From contig NC_060023.1 of NCBI RefSeq assembly GCF_021134715.1, positions 248,001-312,000 on the forward strand: DNA of 64,000 nt. The letters are read 5' to 3'. Position 1 is the first letter of the stretch. The number at the start of each line of letters is the position of its first letter. This document shows positions 33,312 through 45,512 of this stretch, one piece after another. Source of the stretch: Daphnia pulex (Eukaryota; Arthropoda; Branchiopoda; Diplostraca; Daphniidae). Under the pieces are notes generated by a model. That model was not told the DNA's origin. It saw only the letters and a list, made by a program, of their open reading frames with translations, and ran no database searches. The position numbers and the translations under genes are program-made.

Positions 33312-33787
33312 ATTTACCAAGTCTGAGGCTGTTAGTCTCCACCATGACGCGGCAAAAAGCGATGCAAATCCAAGTTGTAATAGACGATGGACGATGCATC
33401 ATTTTCTCAGACCGGTAAGGCCTCAAGGAACTAGATAACTGGGGAATTTGCATTCACGTTTTGCCAAACTTTGAAATTTCAAGCCATTATAACAGAGCGC
33501 AAATGCGTGGGCAGACAGTTACTCAATAACTAAACAAAGAACTTAACATACAAAAAAGAATAACATCATCCTTTCTACAGTTAATTGGTAAATATTTGAC
33601 CATTTACAAGTTTGGCATATCGATCGTCCAGCTGTGTTGGGTCTCACGATAAATGCAACAGTCCACCCCACCCCCTCATAAAATAACACACCCCAAACGG
33701 TTAAATTTGAATGATTCTCCGATAGCGCCGTCCAATCAGCCAGCTCTTTTTCATTTTCATCCAACTTGATCTGGATATCATTTCTTG
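33312..33787. other. Spacer between IR gene and RING cluster
   Basis: Promoter side of the IR gene and 3' UTR side of the first RING gene; nothing else recognised. Confidence 0.4.
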
Positions 33788-35585
33788 CTATCTGGATTCG
33801 AGGGACAGCGAATAATTATTTTCTTCTCCGGATGCTGCGATTGAACTCTTTTTCTGTATAGTTTCGAGTAAGTGGTAATTGTTGAATCGGCCTAAGAGAT
33901 CCGACGTCGGCATCATCTTCTTGGTGGAGGGCGACGAGTTTTCTAGGATAAAGATGAAACTCCATCCGACAATATTTCGATTTTTCAAAGTCGTCACGAA
34001 ATTGATTCCAACGTCGTTGATTTGTGTGGCTCTGTCACTGCCGTCCTGATGAGATCTGGCGCTGTGTTTCATGCCTTCAAATAGCTGCTTCAATTCCGGC
34101 TGGATTACCGGCAAAAAGATGTAATTTCCCGAAGTTGCCTGTTCAATAAAAAATGATATAATAATACATCTAATAATAACCTATTAATACGTTTTGTATA
34201 TATACCTTTGAAATTTTATTGGAAAATGTCATGGGAGAATGGAAACAATAGTCACCCAACTTTTGCACAAATGCCGGGTTAAACGTGGGTACGGGACGGA
34301 TGCAGATGGCTCCAATGGGTTTGTTCGATTGCAACAGCCACAGGTAGAAAACCGACTGACCCAAAAGGAAATTCGGAAGGACAGGTATTTCGGGAAGCAA
34401 TGAGAAAGAAGGTGCGGGGATATTTTCCATTGCCAGAGAAACGGCTGATGTTTCAGCGATTCCCTGTGGGGCAAATTGATCGACTGAGCTATTCACCTTC
34501 TCCATTATGGAATAAATGAGATGCGATATTAGTTTAAAATCTTGCTGGTTTCGGTTTGTCGCCTTCGACGAACGATGACGTCCTTTCGTCAGGCTTCCTA
34601 ATATTCGGAAACCTTCCTCGAACGAATCAAAAGTTGGAATGGGTTGATTGTCTTGATCGTACAAATGGATGGCGATTTTGGTTTCACTACAGAATTTGAG
34701 CTCTGAAACAGATTTGAATGTTTCTTGAAGTTTGTTCTCACACAACTCACGACATTTATTCAAATTCAGAATGAGAGTGTCGATTGTGTCGCCAGATGTC
34801 GAGTCCTTAACAAAATTCGCCAGCTCAGGCACGAAATCCCCTTTGTCTAGAGAATCATTTAAATTCTTCAATTCCTTAAGATGAATGTTGTTTTCATCTC
34901 TTAATTTTTCAATTTCTCTTTTCACTGTCGTTGCCAATTCCTTGAATAGAGAAAGATCTTCGTCTATGTTTTTTCTCATTTCAACAGCAATAGATAGCTT
35001 GTTTAACTGCTCATCTTTCACTCTCTGAAAATCTTTCTTGAGGCTGAAAAAGTCATCTAAATGCTTGACAGTTGTAGTTGTCATGTTGAATGTAGAGTGT
35101 TGAGATGATGTGCAGCTGGAGGTGGCAAGGGATTCACACTCGGTACACCATCTTAGCTCCTTGCCATTATCGCTAGTATAAAAGTAAATAATCAAAATTA
35201 TTGATACTTAAAAATTATACATGTCAAGTTAGTTACCTCAAACTGCTATCCATTACCCTCTGATTTTTACGTTCTTTAAATATGAGCAACTGAAGGGCAT
35301 ATTCATTGGTTGATAAACTATCCGGTTCTTGCCCAAAGGTTTGACAACAGGTTGGGCAAGTAAAGGACCCATCTCTATAGATTTCCTGTATGAAATAAGT
35401 TATTAACTTTAGTTTATGAAATTATTGTAAAACATTTTAAGAAGACACACCCTTAGACACAAGATGCAGACAGTGTGTGAACATGGAAGGAATTTTGGTT
35501 TCCTACAGTTGGCATCGTATTCGCACCAGCAAACATCGCAGTTAACGAAATCATCTATTGAATTAACATCTTTGGGTGCCGCCAT
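33788..35585 (-). CDS. RING coiled-coil protein T1 (full-length architecture), putative E3 ligase
   Basis: Four exons: 35585-35451, 35385-35237, 35172-34206, 34138-33788; 1602 nt, 533 residues. RING zinc ligands are C16, C19, C35, H37, C40, C43, C55 and C58, split by the exon 1/2 junction after residue 45. Exon 3 opens with a small Cys/His segment (WCTECESLATSSC...H), then a long coiled coil rich in Glu/Lys, a linker IHLYDQDNQPIPTFDSFEEG and module 1: VFYLWLLQSNKPIGAICIRP with FNPAFVQKLGDYCFHSP. Exon 4 holds module 2 (GWSFIFIL ... DLLGRFNNY ... YSLSLESR at the end). I recognise neither C-terminal module. RING suggests ubiquitin transfer; TRIM-like order is an inference, since the second zinc segment is not a canonical B-box. 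First of a head-to-tail array. Confidence 0.85.
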
Positions 35586-36070
35586 ATCAAAGCGTACCGA
35601 CCAGAGATAAACTAATAAACTAAACGGCAGAGAGCAACAAGTTACCAACTTATCACTATTTACAATGTGTGTGTGTGAGACTGGTGTTCAGACCTCGTCG
35701 TCTGCTTTTCAAACAGCGGGAGATTTGAAATTTGCACAGAGAAACACGAACAGAATCTCTTTGCAGTGACTAATGTTTGACTTGAATTAAACTATAAAAA
35801 TTAGGTGAATGTTTCTTAACGTCAATACATGATACACATAACGATTAAAGTTTTTTAATACGCTAAAAAGGGAAGTCGTCATTTAAGGGGAAACGGGATT
35901 TTTGAAAAAATTTCATGAGTGAAGAGAAATTACACACCAAAGTGAAAAAATGAACTAACTGATTATTAAATAAACTGGACAACCAAATAAATTGAAGAGT
36001 GGCTTACGCTTCCTGCTAAAAAATATAATACGCAACACAATTAGCTTGATAGAACCAAAATAACATCAGG
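35586..36070. other. Spacer between RING genes T1 and T2
   Basis: Contains the T1 promoter side and T2 3' side; nothing else recognised. Confidence 0.4.
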
Positions 36071-37281
36071 TTATGGCGAATCTTCTGGAGAGTGAACAAT
36101 AGCCAGGATTGAATCAATCATTCCTTCAGGTTCTTGAAAACAATCATCATCTTCGTCGGTTTCCAAATCAGCGGAAACAACTGGACATACCGCCTGTTTC
36201 TTACGCATTAACGAAAACGCAGCGTGCGACAATGACGCCATATTTCGAAAAACGAGCGGATCTGATGTGTCCTCAGTCAGCAGAGTGAATCCATTTTCGA
36301 GAAGTGGACACGTTGGAATGGGTTGATTGTTTTCGTCGAAAATCTTGACAGCAATCCGCATTTTCTTCCTGCTTTCGTACTCGGCGGCGATGGCTGTCGC
36401 AGTTTCAAGTGTCGATTTGGACATTTCCAAAGACTTTTTCCATTCATCTTTCATTTTTGCCAAAGTTTCTTCAGTGTTTGAATTTTTCGAATTATGGGAT
36501 GCCACTTCCGCCAAGAAGAATTCCGTCATTCCATTCTGAGAGTTTTTTCTTGTCACTTGCTGAAAAATCTCCAAACTGTCCAATTTCGAAAGTGTTTCCG
36601 CCTTGAGCAGGTCATTTTGATATTGAAGTTCGCGTATTTCTTCCTCTTCAGCTTTCACAGCTTTTGAATAAAGATCTAGGTGGACTTGAATTTCACTAAT
36701 CTTTTGAATCGTCATGGTCAAATTGTCATTTTCCTCATTTTTAATACTGTAAAATTCGTTCCTCAAGTTAATGAAGCCATCTAAATTCTTGACTGTGTCT
36801 GGCTTGACAGTAAGGAGATCATGTTTAGAAGCTGGGCAATCTGCCTGTGCCTTGAAACCACAAGTAAAGCACCAACATTGTTCACTGAAATTATAAAATT
36901 ATTTAAGGCATATTAAGTTGGGAAAAAAATATGTTTAACTTACAATTCAAACTTTGTCATTTCTTTGTTCAACTTGAGTATGTGAAGGGCAGAGAAATTT
37001 GTGGGCAATGTTTCTACTGATTCCAAACTTGCGTAATTGGATACGTTGCGGCAAAAGGGGCATGAAATGGAACCATCCTCAAATATTTCCTATAAAATTT
37101 CAAATAATTGATGTAAATAATAATCACACAAATAACTCATTACCCGAAGGCACGAAAGACAGATGGTGTGCGAACAAGGTAGACTTTTCGGCTTCTTTGT
37201 TTCCTCATGGTATTCGTTGAAACACACACCACAAGTGACGAAATCATCACCTGCATCACTCTGAATGTTCGCTGTTGCCAT
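36071..37281 (-). CDS. RING coiled-coil protein T2, short form without C-terminal modules
   Basis: Three exons: 37281-37144, 37089-36944, 36884-36071; 1098 nt, 365 residues. RING ligands C17, C20, C36, H38, C41, C44, C56, C59. Exon 3 begins EQCWCFTCGFKAQADC...H (zinc segment) and DTVKNLDGF, then coiled coil and the linker IAVKIFDENNQPIPTCPLLENGF. The protein stops after SLSHAAFSLMRKK and an acidic tail (ETDEDDD), so both C-terminal modules found in T1 are missing. The exon 1-3 layout is otherwise the same. Confidence 0.85.
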
Positions 37282-38284
37282 TGTTCTTCTGATCTAAGAG
37301 GTATTTGATCTAAAGTCACGAAAAACAGATCGTTACAATTGCTAGTTTCACTTTATTTAAAATGGGGGGGGATCTAAATAAACAATTACGAGTATCTCAA
37401 AATAACCATACTTATCTAACAAATGATAAACTACACCCCCTCCTAAAATAAGGCCCTTAGCCTTATCTGTTATCTTAACTCGATAATATAAAATAAGAAC
37501 AGTAATTGGTTACAATAGTTTAAGATTGTATCAAGCGTTTAAAATGATTGCACGCCATTTCTATTGGGTAATAGGTAAATCATTATCTTTTCGACGCCTT
37601 AAAGGTCTACTGTAAATTAACCGACTTACAGTCAATGCTGATTACTCGTGTAGAATCGGTGGTTTTTAGATGGCTGCTTTTGATTCAGAAAAATTTTGCT
37701 GTGAGCAAATTACAAAAATATTATCGTGATAGTTTAGAGAGCTACTCGAGAAGAACTGAGAAAATGTCTAATAGCAACAGCAGTTGGGTAAGAACTGAAA
37801 AATTAGATAAAACGCATCAGCCCTTTACCCCAGTGGAGCTAATCAGATAATGTGTGTAACAAGAAACAAAACAAATTCAAAGTTTAAAAAAACACCCGAT
37901 TAAAAATTTTGTTGAAAAAGCTAATGACTACAACGGCTGAAAGAAACCTATGCGATGAACAAAGGTTAGTAGAAACTTCTAAATGTTTTGATGCATTGAA
38001 ATGTGTACCTATGATGATGATATGATATCAGACGGAAACGAAGGTGGTGTGGGTGAGAAAATCGCAGCATTTTAACTTGCTTATAAGTTTATAACTTACG
38101 GTAAACGATCAACAAAAATTAAATTGCAATACATCTAATTTCTTGAATGGGGTAACCAAAAAAAGAAAATACAACTGTCGTCCGAAAAATGTTTTCTTCC
38201 ATCTCAATTCTGGGGGAAATTTCTTTTATCCTTGAAGGAAGTCAATCTGAAATAATGCAATTTACGTCATTAGCATGAGTTAAA
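37282..38284. other. About 1-kb intergenic stretch
   Basis: AT-rich; a 71-codon plus-strand frame at 37635-37850 has no splice, promoter or domain support. Nothing assigned. Confidence 0.4.
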
Positions 38285-39500
38285 TTAATAAAGAAATGAA
38301 TTGTACCACAAAATCGAGCAGTTTTTCGCCTCCTTTGTGTCGTCCTTTCCGAGTTCACATCGAGACATTAAAGAAGACACGACGTGCGACAGTAAAATCA
38401 GATCTTGACGTACTAGCGGATCCTTAATTTGGGAGATACCATCCGTTCCATTTCTAGTCAGCAACTGGAAACCTTGACCGAGAAGAGGACAAATCGTGTT
38501 TTGACGACCATCTAAATCAAAGATCTTGATGGCTATTTTCATTTTCTTCCATTGTTCATATTGACACGAGAGAGACGCCGTCTCTTTGAGACTTTGCTGG
38601 CACGTCTCCAAAGACTTGTCTAACTCGATTTTGAGCTTTTGAACCATTTCTTCTGGCGCTGAATCATCCAAACGTGAAGCTACTTCAGCGAGGAAGAGTT
38701 CTGTAGTTTTATTCTGTGGATCTTTTTCACTTATTTGAAGAAGGCCATCCAATTTGGAAACGATTTCATCCATGCAAAGGTTATTTTCATTCTGGAGCTC
38801 TTCAATTTGTTTCTTGGCAGCCTCCACAGATTGTGACAGCTCATTCAGGTGCCTTTGAATGTCTTTTCTCATTTCAAGTCCTACAGTCAACTTGATCTTT
38901 TCCTTTGTTTTCTTTGATTGGAATTCTTCTCTGAGGTCAACAAAGGCATCTAAATTATTGACTGTGTCTGCCGCCAGATATAGGGTAGAGTGTTTGTAGG
39001 AAGCACACTCAGTTTTGGCCATGAAGCCGCAAGTAAAGCACCAATATTTATCACTGTAAAGACATAATAAAAATTGGCATAAAATTAGCATTGTTACTGT
39101 AAATACTGAATATTGCTACTGGGACAGTTAATTCCTGTAGACATACCATGTATCTTCCAATGTAGTTAAATCTGCTATTTGTTGATTCAACTTAAGGATG
39201 TGAAGAGCATGAGAGTTATTAGGAAGTTTTCGAACATCTAAATGGCCACCAAATTTAGAACTTTGGCGACAGTAGGGGCATGCAATTGCATTGTCTCGAA
39301 ATATCCCCTTTTCAATTCAAGATTATTTTAACTAGTAACACACCACTACTATAAAAACTAGAATTTGTAAATTTTACCTGGAGGCAAGTAAAGCAAACAG
39401 TGTGAGAACAAGGTAAGAATTTAGGTTTCCTTGTATCATCATTGTATTCGTTCATGCAAATACTGCAAGTCACGAAATCGTCTTCGATAGCTGACGCCAT
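38285..39500 (-). CDS. RING coiled-coil protein T3, short form
   Basis: Three exons: 39500-39378, 39307-39147, 39053-38285; 1053 nt, 350 residues. RING ligands C12, C15, C31, H33, C36, C39, C51, C54. Exon 3 opens CDKYWCFTCGFMAKTEC...H, then DTVNNLDAFVDLREEF and coiled coil; ends after SHVVSSLMSRCELG with no C-terminal modules. Its first two exons, their introns and the 5' flank closely match those of the chimeric gene at 40300-43469, so the two 5' ends derive from a recent duplication. The start is placed at MASAIEDD because the upstream extension has no ATG; a CAG acceptor for a 5' UTR intron may lie just before it. Confidence 0.85.
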
Positions 39501-39790
39501 TTCCCACTGCAAATGTGCGTTATTTTGAAAAAGATATATCTGGCTAATTGAAAGTTATGTTGACGAACACAAATCTAATCTAATCGTTAAGAAACACGTG
39601 GTGAGAGAACTACAGTAGACTAAATTTGATTTTGCAGAATGGATGGCAGAATGATACACAACCGTTAGTGGCGCCACACACGGCGAAGAACAACATCTAA
39701 TTACGGAACAGCGGGAACGCACAAAAATTATGAAATCAGTTTTAGTGTTGATTCTTTCGTTAAATAAGAAAAAGAAATTACTGTTCATTC
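39501..39790 (-). repeat. 5' flank of T3, duplicated upstream of the chimeric gene
   Basis: Aligns with 43470-43750: shared AAAGATATC-type start, GAAACACGTGGTGAGAGAACT, TGGCGCCACACACGGCGAAG and GGAACAGCGGGAACG. Includes an E-box CACGTG. Probably the duplicated promoter. Confidence 0.75.
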
Positions 39791-40299
39791 TTAACGATGA
39801 GATTTAGAATTTATTTTCTGATTTATTTTCAGATTTAATTTTAATTTTCTAATTTATTTTCCCCATTTCTTCACTCATGAGAAATGAAGACACGGTTGAC
39901 GATAAATAAAAAGAGTTTAAAACGAAATGGATGTAGTACGGGAATTGTGAACGTAAAATGGTGTATGAAGCATTTCTAGGTTTTTTCTCTGCTTTCAAAC
40001 AAGTATGAGTAAAATAACACAGTCTGGATAATTAGAATAAACCTTAACCTTACAACAATGTTTCGACATCAACACAAAACAGAAAACAACAAGTTAGCGC
40101 ACCCACTAATTCACAATTGTTACATTCAAGATCAACAGCTTAAGATAACTTGGACAGAGAATTAATTTACTGTTTACTAAAAAAAAAAATTTCTTTATTT
40201 CCATTACACCAGCCAACTGCTAATGTTCTTCATGTTCCGCTGTAGAAATGGGATCCTTTAAAAATCCGTCGTTCAGTGAGAAATCATAGGCTTTCCGCT
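39791..40299. other. Spacer between T3 flank and the chimeric gene
   Basis: AT-rich 3' side of the chimeric gene; no gene seen. Confidence 0.4.
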
Positions 40300-43200
40300 T
40301 TAGGCTTCGAGGACTTTAATTGACATTGACGATGTCTTCGAACCATCATCTTTTGATGATGAAGCCGTTGCTGGAATTGTCGGTTGAGATTTGTGTTTCA
40401 CAATTACATACGTAGAATTGTCTTTGAGCTTTTGCTCCACATTACATACATTAGGAGCAGAATAGTCACATAGAACTTTGCCCGTCTTTTGATTAACCAA
40501 CAGGATGAAGTCGACCGAATCTTTCCACGGCTGATCAGAAGAGGTGCTGGGAGGTGTCAACGAATTAATGTGGCTTTCTTGTAACTGAGACGACTTCTCA
40601 CTCATTGCGTGGAGTGAATCTCCCACATGGTTAGCACAGTAAACACTGTTTGTTTGCGCATCACTACTGCACCCGTCCTCAAAACATAGTCTTGTGTCAA
40701 ACGTACTCGGGCTTCTACTCTTTCTCGAACTGATGTGGGCCTGCACACCTTCAGTTTCCGATTTTCCCTTCTCTTTCGACGTTAAGGAGAGATTCGGCTC
40801 CTTCGATGAGACCACGTTTTTGAACCGTTTAGATGCACAACTTTCTTCCGGTACAGATGTCCTTTTTTGTTTCGATCGAGTAGATTGACCACTTGGAGAC
40901 TCAAGGCTGGATGATGCAATCGGCGAAACAGACATTGTCGCTTCTGTCAACTTTCCGTGTTTTATTACTCCAACTTGACGGTTCAGCTCCTCGAATATTT
41001 GTTTTTGCGTTAACATCTCTCCATCGACAATAGGCTGTCCTTGATTGAAGGGTGGTTTATTGGTAGCGGGTGTGGTTTCGATAGGCGTATTTTCTTCTTT
41101 CGATTCCGCTATCGCCGAAGATGAAAGTACTGAAATTGATTTGACAACAGACGTGGGCCTTGACAAGGAAGATTTCAGTTGGGATGAGTTTGACTGAATT
41201 TTGGCTTTGACGGGGCAAACACTAAGGGTGTCTTGCTGTAGCTGTCGTCCAGTAGTAGTGATACGAGGTGGGGGCTGGGCTGAAGCAACTAGAGTGGATT
41301 CTGAGTTTTGAGTTTCTTGATTTTTGATTTTTTCCGATTCTGCATCGCTTTGGGTAGCCCCAACTGCATTTCGTCTTGGCAATGAAGCATTAGACATGGG
41401 TTGGTCTACAGCAGGCGGAGCTTGTACCACCACAACGCCTATCACGTAATCTGAATTGCGGTTTTCCTGAAAAGCTAGAAAATAGGAAATGTGAGGAAGA
41501 ATGGAGATGGTAGAGAATGAAAAAGTTACTTACATGGTTTAACGTAGAACGGTAATTCGAAAGGCAATGGACTCTCTTTGCCCAAAGGAACCACATAAAA
41601 GGCTTTAAACCTCAAAGGTAGTTTTGAATCTTGAGCGCCAGCAATAACGGCAAACATGTCCAGGAAGTTTAGTTCATCGTAGAAGAACTTGTAGCCTTCA
41701 ATATCAGCAGATGTAGCTGGAGTAATTTGGAAAACAACAATGTGTTCGGCAATCGTTTGGTTCGTTTCGCTCACTTTCCGCAAGTAAGCCCAAACTTTTT
41801 CGGGTTCGACAGTGCCCACAACTCTTATTGATTTGGGCATTTCCAAGTCAGCAAGAACAGAACGAGTGTCGTCCTAAAAGAAACAAGTAAACCTCAAATT
41901 GGTATTGTGTTAATTGATTCTATTTATAACTTACGACCAGACTATCCAAGCCGGCCTTGAAACTCCAGCCTCCGTGAATGAATGTCCCATTCCAAAAATT
42001 TCTTTTCGGGTCCGATAGACTAATCTCTTGGTTGCGCGTCATAATATTTCGATCACTCACTTCTCCTGGTCTAGAATCACACCGTTTATCCAATGAAGGG
42101 ATCATCCTCAATGTGTTTGCGTTTGAAGCTGAACCACGTTTACTGGCATTAGCATTAGCTGATCCCCAATCATCGGTCGCAGGAATACCAGCAATTGTAC
42201 AACTACTAGCAATTGTTGTAGCAGGCGTTGCAGCAGATGAATTGCTCGCGATACCCAAATAATCCAATACAGGTTGACTGTTAACAATACGTGCATTATA
42301 GCTGGATGTCGGAGTATTTCTCGCACCTCTTGAAGCAGTGTTGACACCGGTTGCCCATGGACTGCTGGCTTTGTCTGAAGCTGATCCCATATCATTCTTC
42401 TTTTCACCAGAGTCAAAACTCGATGGTTTTGTATCTGGCGTGACTGTAATTGTTCCCTTATCGTCAAAAGCCGACAGAACAGTGTTGGAACTAGGTGCAC
42501 CGTAAATGGATGCAAGAGAATTTCTTGCACCTCTTCCGCCAGTTGAAGGACAATTGTAAGATAAATGCCCGTCTTGGTTGCACTGAAATATTTTTAGTGA
42601 AAAAGTTAATTTTGTAATAGTAATTCAACTGATGTAATGGAAGTTACTTTAAAGCAAGGACGTGTGATTCCGCCACCAGCCCTTCCGCCACCTCTTCCTC
42701 GAGTCGGGCCAGTTGGACAATTATAGGACATATGGCCTTCTTCATTGCACTGAAACATTCAAGGCATAATAAATAAGTAACCTTTGCATTTAAATAATTG
42801 TTACAATAAATAAGTTACTTTAAAGCAAGGACGTGTGATTCCGCCTCTTCCACCACCTCTTCCACGATTGGGATCAGTTGGACAATTATAGGACATATGG
42901 CCTTCTTCATTGCACTGTTAAAGAAAGAGTTATAATTTTACAATTTAAAAAATATTTGAGAACATTACCTTGAAACAAGGACGCGATGGCTTTATATATT
43001 TATCACTGTAAAGATATAATTAAAATTAGCACTTTCACTGTAAATACTGAAAATGACTGAATTTTATTGATATTGGGACAACTTTTGACAAGCATACCAT
43101 GTTTTTTTTGCTATGTTTTGCCATGTTGGAGTTAATCCTGCTATTTGTTGATTCAACTTCAGGATGTGAAGAGCATGATTGTTGTTAGGTAGCCTCTGCA

Positions 43201-43469
43201 CATCTAAATAACCACCTAATTTAAAACTTTGGCGACAGTAGGGGCATGCAATGGCATTGTCCTGAAATATCCCCTTTTCAATTCAAGATTATTTTAACTA
43301 GTAACACACCACAACTAAAAACACTTGATTTTGTAAATTTTACCTGGAGGCAAGTAAAGCAAACAGTGTGAGAACATGGTAAGACTTTAGGTTTCCTGGT
43401 ATATTCATTGTACTCATTCATGCAAATACTGCAAGTCACGAAATCGTTTTCGATAGCTGCTGACGCCAT
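40300..43469 (-). CDS. Chimeric RING - three CCHC zinc knuckles - SPOC domain protein (T4)
   Basis: Eight exons: 43469-43344, 43273-43098, 43005-42969, 42914-42819, 42749-42648, 42582-41935, 41873-41534, 41474-40300; 2700 nt, 899 residues, all junctions in frame. RING ligands C13, C16, C32, H34, C37, C40, C52, C55, nearly the T3 RING. Exon 3 starts with the same CDKY codons as T3 exon 3 and then switches to KPSRPCFK. Each CCHC knuckle spans a phase-0 junction: C111/C114/H119/C124, C143/C146/H151/C156, C177/C180/H185/C190. After a Ser/Asn/Ala-rich linker comes a SPOC-type domain (about 373-508: WNGTFIHGGWSFKAG, SIRVVGTVEPEKVWAYLRKV, KAFYVVPLG), as in SPEN and PHF3/DIDO proteins. The tail has basic patches and LCFEDGCSS...SVYCANH. 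Likely a nuclear RNA/Pol II-linked factor with a RING added (inference). Confidence 0.85.
42648..42914 (-). repeat. Tandem duplication of a zinc-knuckle exon
   Basis: Exons 42914-42819 and 42749-42648 encode the same CNEEGHMSYNCPT...ITRPCFK unit (32 and 34 residues) and begin and end with almost the same bases, including the flanking splice-site context (TTACTTTAAAGCAAGGACG). Each phase-0 exon supplies the second half of one CCHC knuckle and the first half of the next, so duplication adds exactly one knuckle. Confidence 0.85.
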
Positions 43470-43750
43470 TTCCTACTCCAAATTTGCGTTCTTTTGAAAA
43501 AGATATCGCTGGCTAATTAAAAGTTATGTTGACGAACACAAACCTAATCTAATCGTTGAGAAACACGTGGTGAGAGAACTGCAGTAGACTAAATTTTATT
43601 TTACAGAATGCATGCCACAGAATGATACACAAACACAACCAAAGCGTTGGTGGCGCCACACACGGCGAAGAACTTTACGGAACAGCGGGAACGTACAAAA
43701 ATTACGAAATCAGCTTTTGTGTTGATTCTTTTCGTTAAATGGGAAAAAGT
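43470..43750 (-). repeat. 5' flank of the chimeric gene, copy of the T3 flank
   Basis: Partner of 39501-39790 with scattered differences and a small deletion; carries the same CACGTG and GGCGCCACACACGG blocks. Confidence 0.75.
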
Positions 43751-43779
43751 AATTACTGTTCTGATTTAGAATTTGCTTG

Positions 43780-45109
43780 TTAAATTTTGAGGTAAATTAT
43801 AATGAAATTAATTGAAATGAGGGTCGGAGATAAAAAGGAAAATGAGTGGCTGGCCGATGAATGCGCCATGGTGTGTTTAATCCATGGAGCATAGAAACTG
43901 ACTCTAGTGTAAAGGATGGAAGGTTTTTTGTTACAATCTTTAGCAAGCGAAAGGATTCCAATTTGTCTCCATTTGCCATTTGAACGTTTGAAAATCAGCG
44001 GACTGCCGAGTTCGTACTATAATTACACACGAATCATTAAAAGTTTAAAGAAATTCAATTTTGTGTGATGTTATACGTCGCTTATGATGCATGCTCCACT
44101 TCTTCCGAGACCATTGCCTTTGGTGCATAACATACTGTCTTCAATCTCGCCGAAAGAAGCGCTACAATACGACTTGGACATGACAGTGGCCCTCATCTTG
44201 TAAAGGACTGCATCATTGGGAAAGTACTCCATTTGATCTGCACAGCGATAACATTTGTTTATATCAGAGTAATTTACGTTACAGAGTTTTATTCGACGAA
44301 CCTTTAAAAGTTGAACCCCATCCTGCAATGGTGACTTGTTCACCGACGTAATCTATTTCTTTCCAATCGGCCAGACAAACTGGGTGAACAAATCCTAAGA
44401 TATGTCAATGCCAAAAGCCATGAATGAATTATCGACATAACCTTGAGTGTGACGTTATCTTGATACTTGAGAAGGTGACGACAGATGGGAGTTTAATCAG
44501 GGCGATATCTGCGGTCAGCGTTTCCGAATAGTCCGGATGAAAAAAGAAGCTATTCATGTCTAATTCGAGGGATTGTCGGTTAACATCAACCGCCGTTTTA
44601 TAGTTGTGCATGCCCAGTGTAACCCACATTTCTGCAACTCGATCCCTGGATTCATAAAAAAATCAATCATTAATATCAACTGGATTTGTATTGATGTACA
44701 CCACTCACCCTTTAATATTTGTCTTCAGGCATTGAGCAGATGTAAGAATCCATTGATCTGATATCAAACTTCCTCCGCAAGTGTGCCTAGTACCGCTCTT
44801 CGTGAATATTCGAATGTCGGCTTGCCAAGGGAATTCGATATAGTCTGCCTCCACTCCGACACCGATCTTGTCTTGGCCTTTGTTTGCCTTCGAGATGCTA
44901 TTGGACACTCCACAAGCGTATTGGGCGTTACCTTTAATGTTAAAACAAAGTTTTTTTTTTCTTATTAGTAAAATTAACCAAAATAGAACTGGAAAAAAGG
45001 TGCGCTATTTACCAGGCGGTGACTTAGTCATGAAGAATAAAAAATACATGGACGTAAAGGCCAAAATACCCACGATGAAAACAGGGGCTCGGGAAAGAAA
45101 AGCGTACAT
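43780..45109 (-). CDS. Chymotrypsin-fold serine protease homologue, catalytically dead
   Basis: Six exons: 45109-45013, 44931-44709, 44645-44467, 44394-44302, 44237-44077, 44016-43780; 990 nt, 329 residues. A signal/anchor segment (FIVGILAFTSMYFLFF) precedes the protease fold: FPWQADIRI, CGGSLISDQWILTSAQC, ADIALIKLP, VCLADW, AGWGSTFKG, TRVSFYAPWI. The catalytic His of TAAHC is Gln99, the Asp is kept (D153), and GDSGGP reads YELGSP with Leu254 in place of Ser. The IVGG activation site is also degenerate (IGVGVEA). So it should bind but not cleave, as in arthropod SPHs that act as cofactors in immune cascades (family knowledge; role here unknown). Ends in a hydrophobic tail. Sister of the neighbouring gene, with the same intron positions. 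Confidence 0.88.
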
Positions 45110-45512
45110 TCTTGGTAAGTCAGTGAATTAAGACAAATGATCGCTAAACGTCCGTAGTACAATTATTTGTATAGACTTGAGTAGACTGGGTCAGTGCAAT
45201 CACAGGAAAGTAACGTTTTAATTTCGTTATCTATTGGCACAAAGTTTTAAAAAAAATTACTTACGGAGGAATATGCGTGTGTAGACCTGGACAACACAAA
45301 TTAGACTGATACGAGTAGCTAGGGAAAGGTTGTGTTTAAGCCAATTTATCTCGCATATAAATGCCAAGCCAGTTCCCAAGGTATTACACGACGTCATGGT
45401 GTAACTAAATTACAACTTGAAAATGCCAACAAATTTTAATGGTTTGGGTCAATTGGCATTCACAGACAGTCGCGTGGTGGTGAAATAAATTAACAACACC
45501 ATCATAAGTCAT
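45110..45512. other. Spacer between the two protease-fold genes
   Basis: Promoter side of the dead homologue and 3' side of the intact protease; nothing else recognised. Confidence 0.4.

Noticed and set aside
33217..33453. Possible alternative first exon of the third IR gene (MMHRPSS...)
   Set aside because: It ends at a possible donor (GGTAAAT) but no matching downstream exon was found; the ATG at 33311 with a signal peptide explains the gene.
37635..37850. 71-codon plus-strand frame in the T2-T3 spacer
   Set aside because: Composition and context look random; no splice sites or similarity seen.
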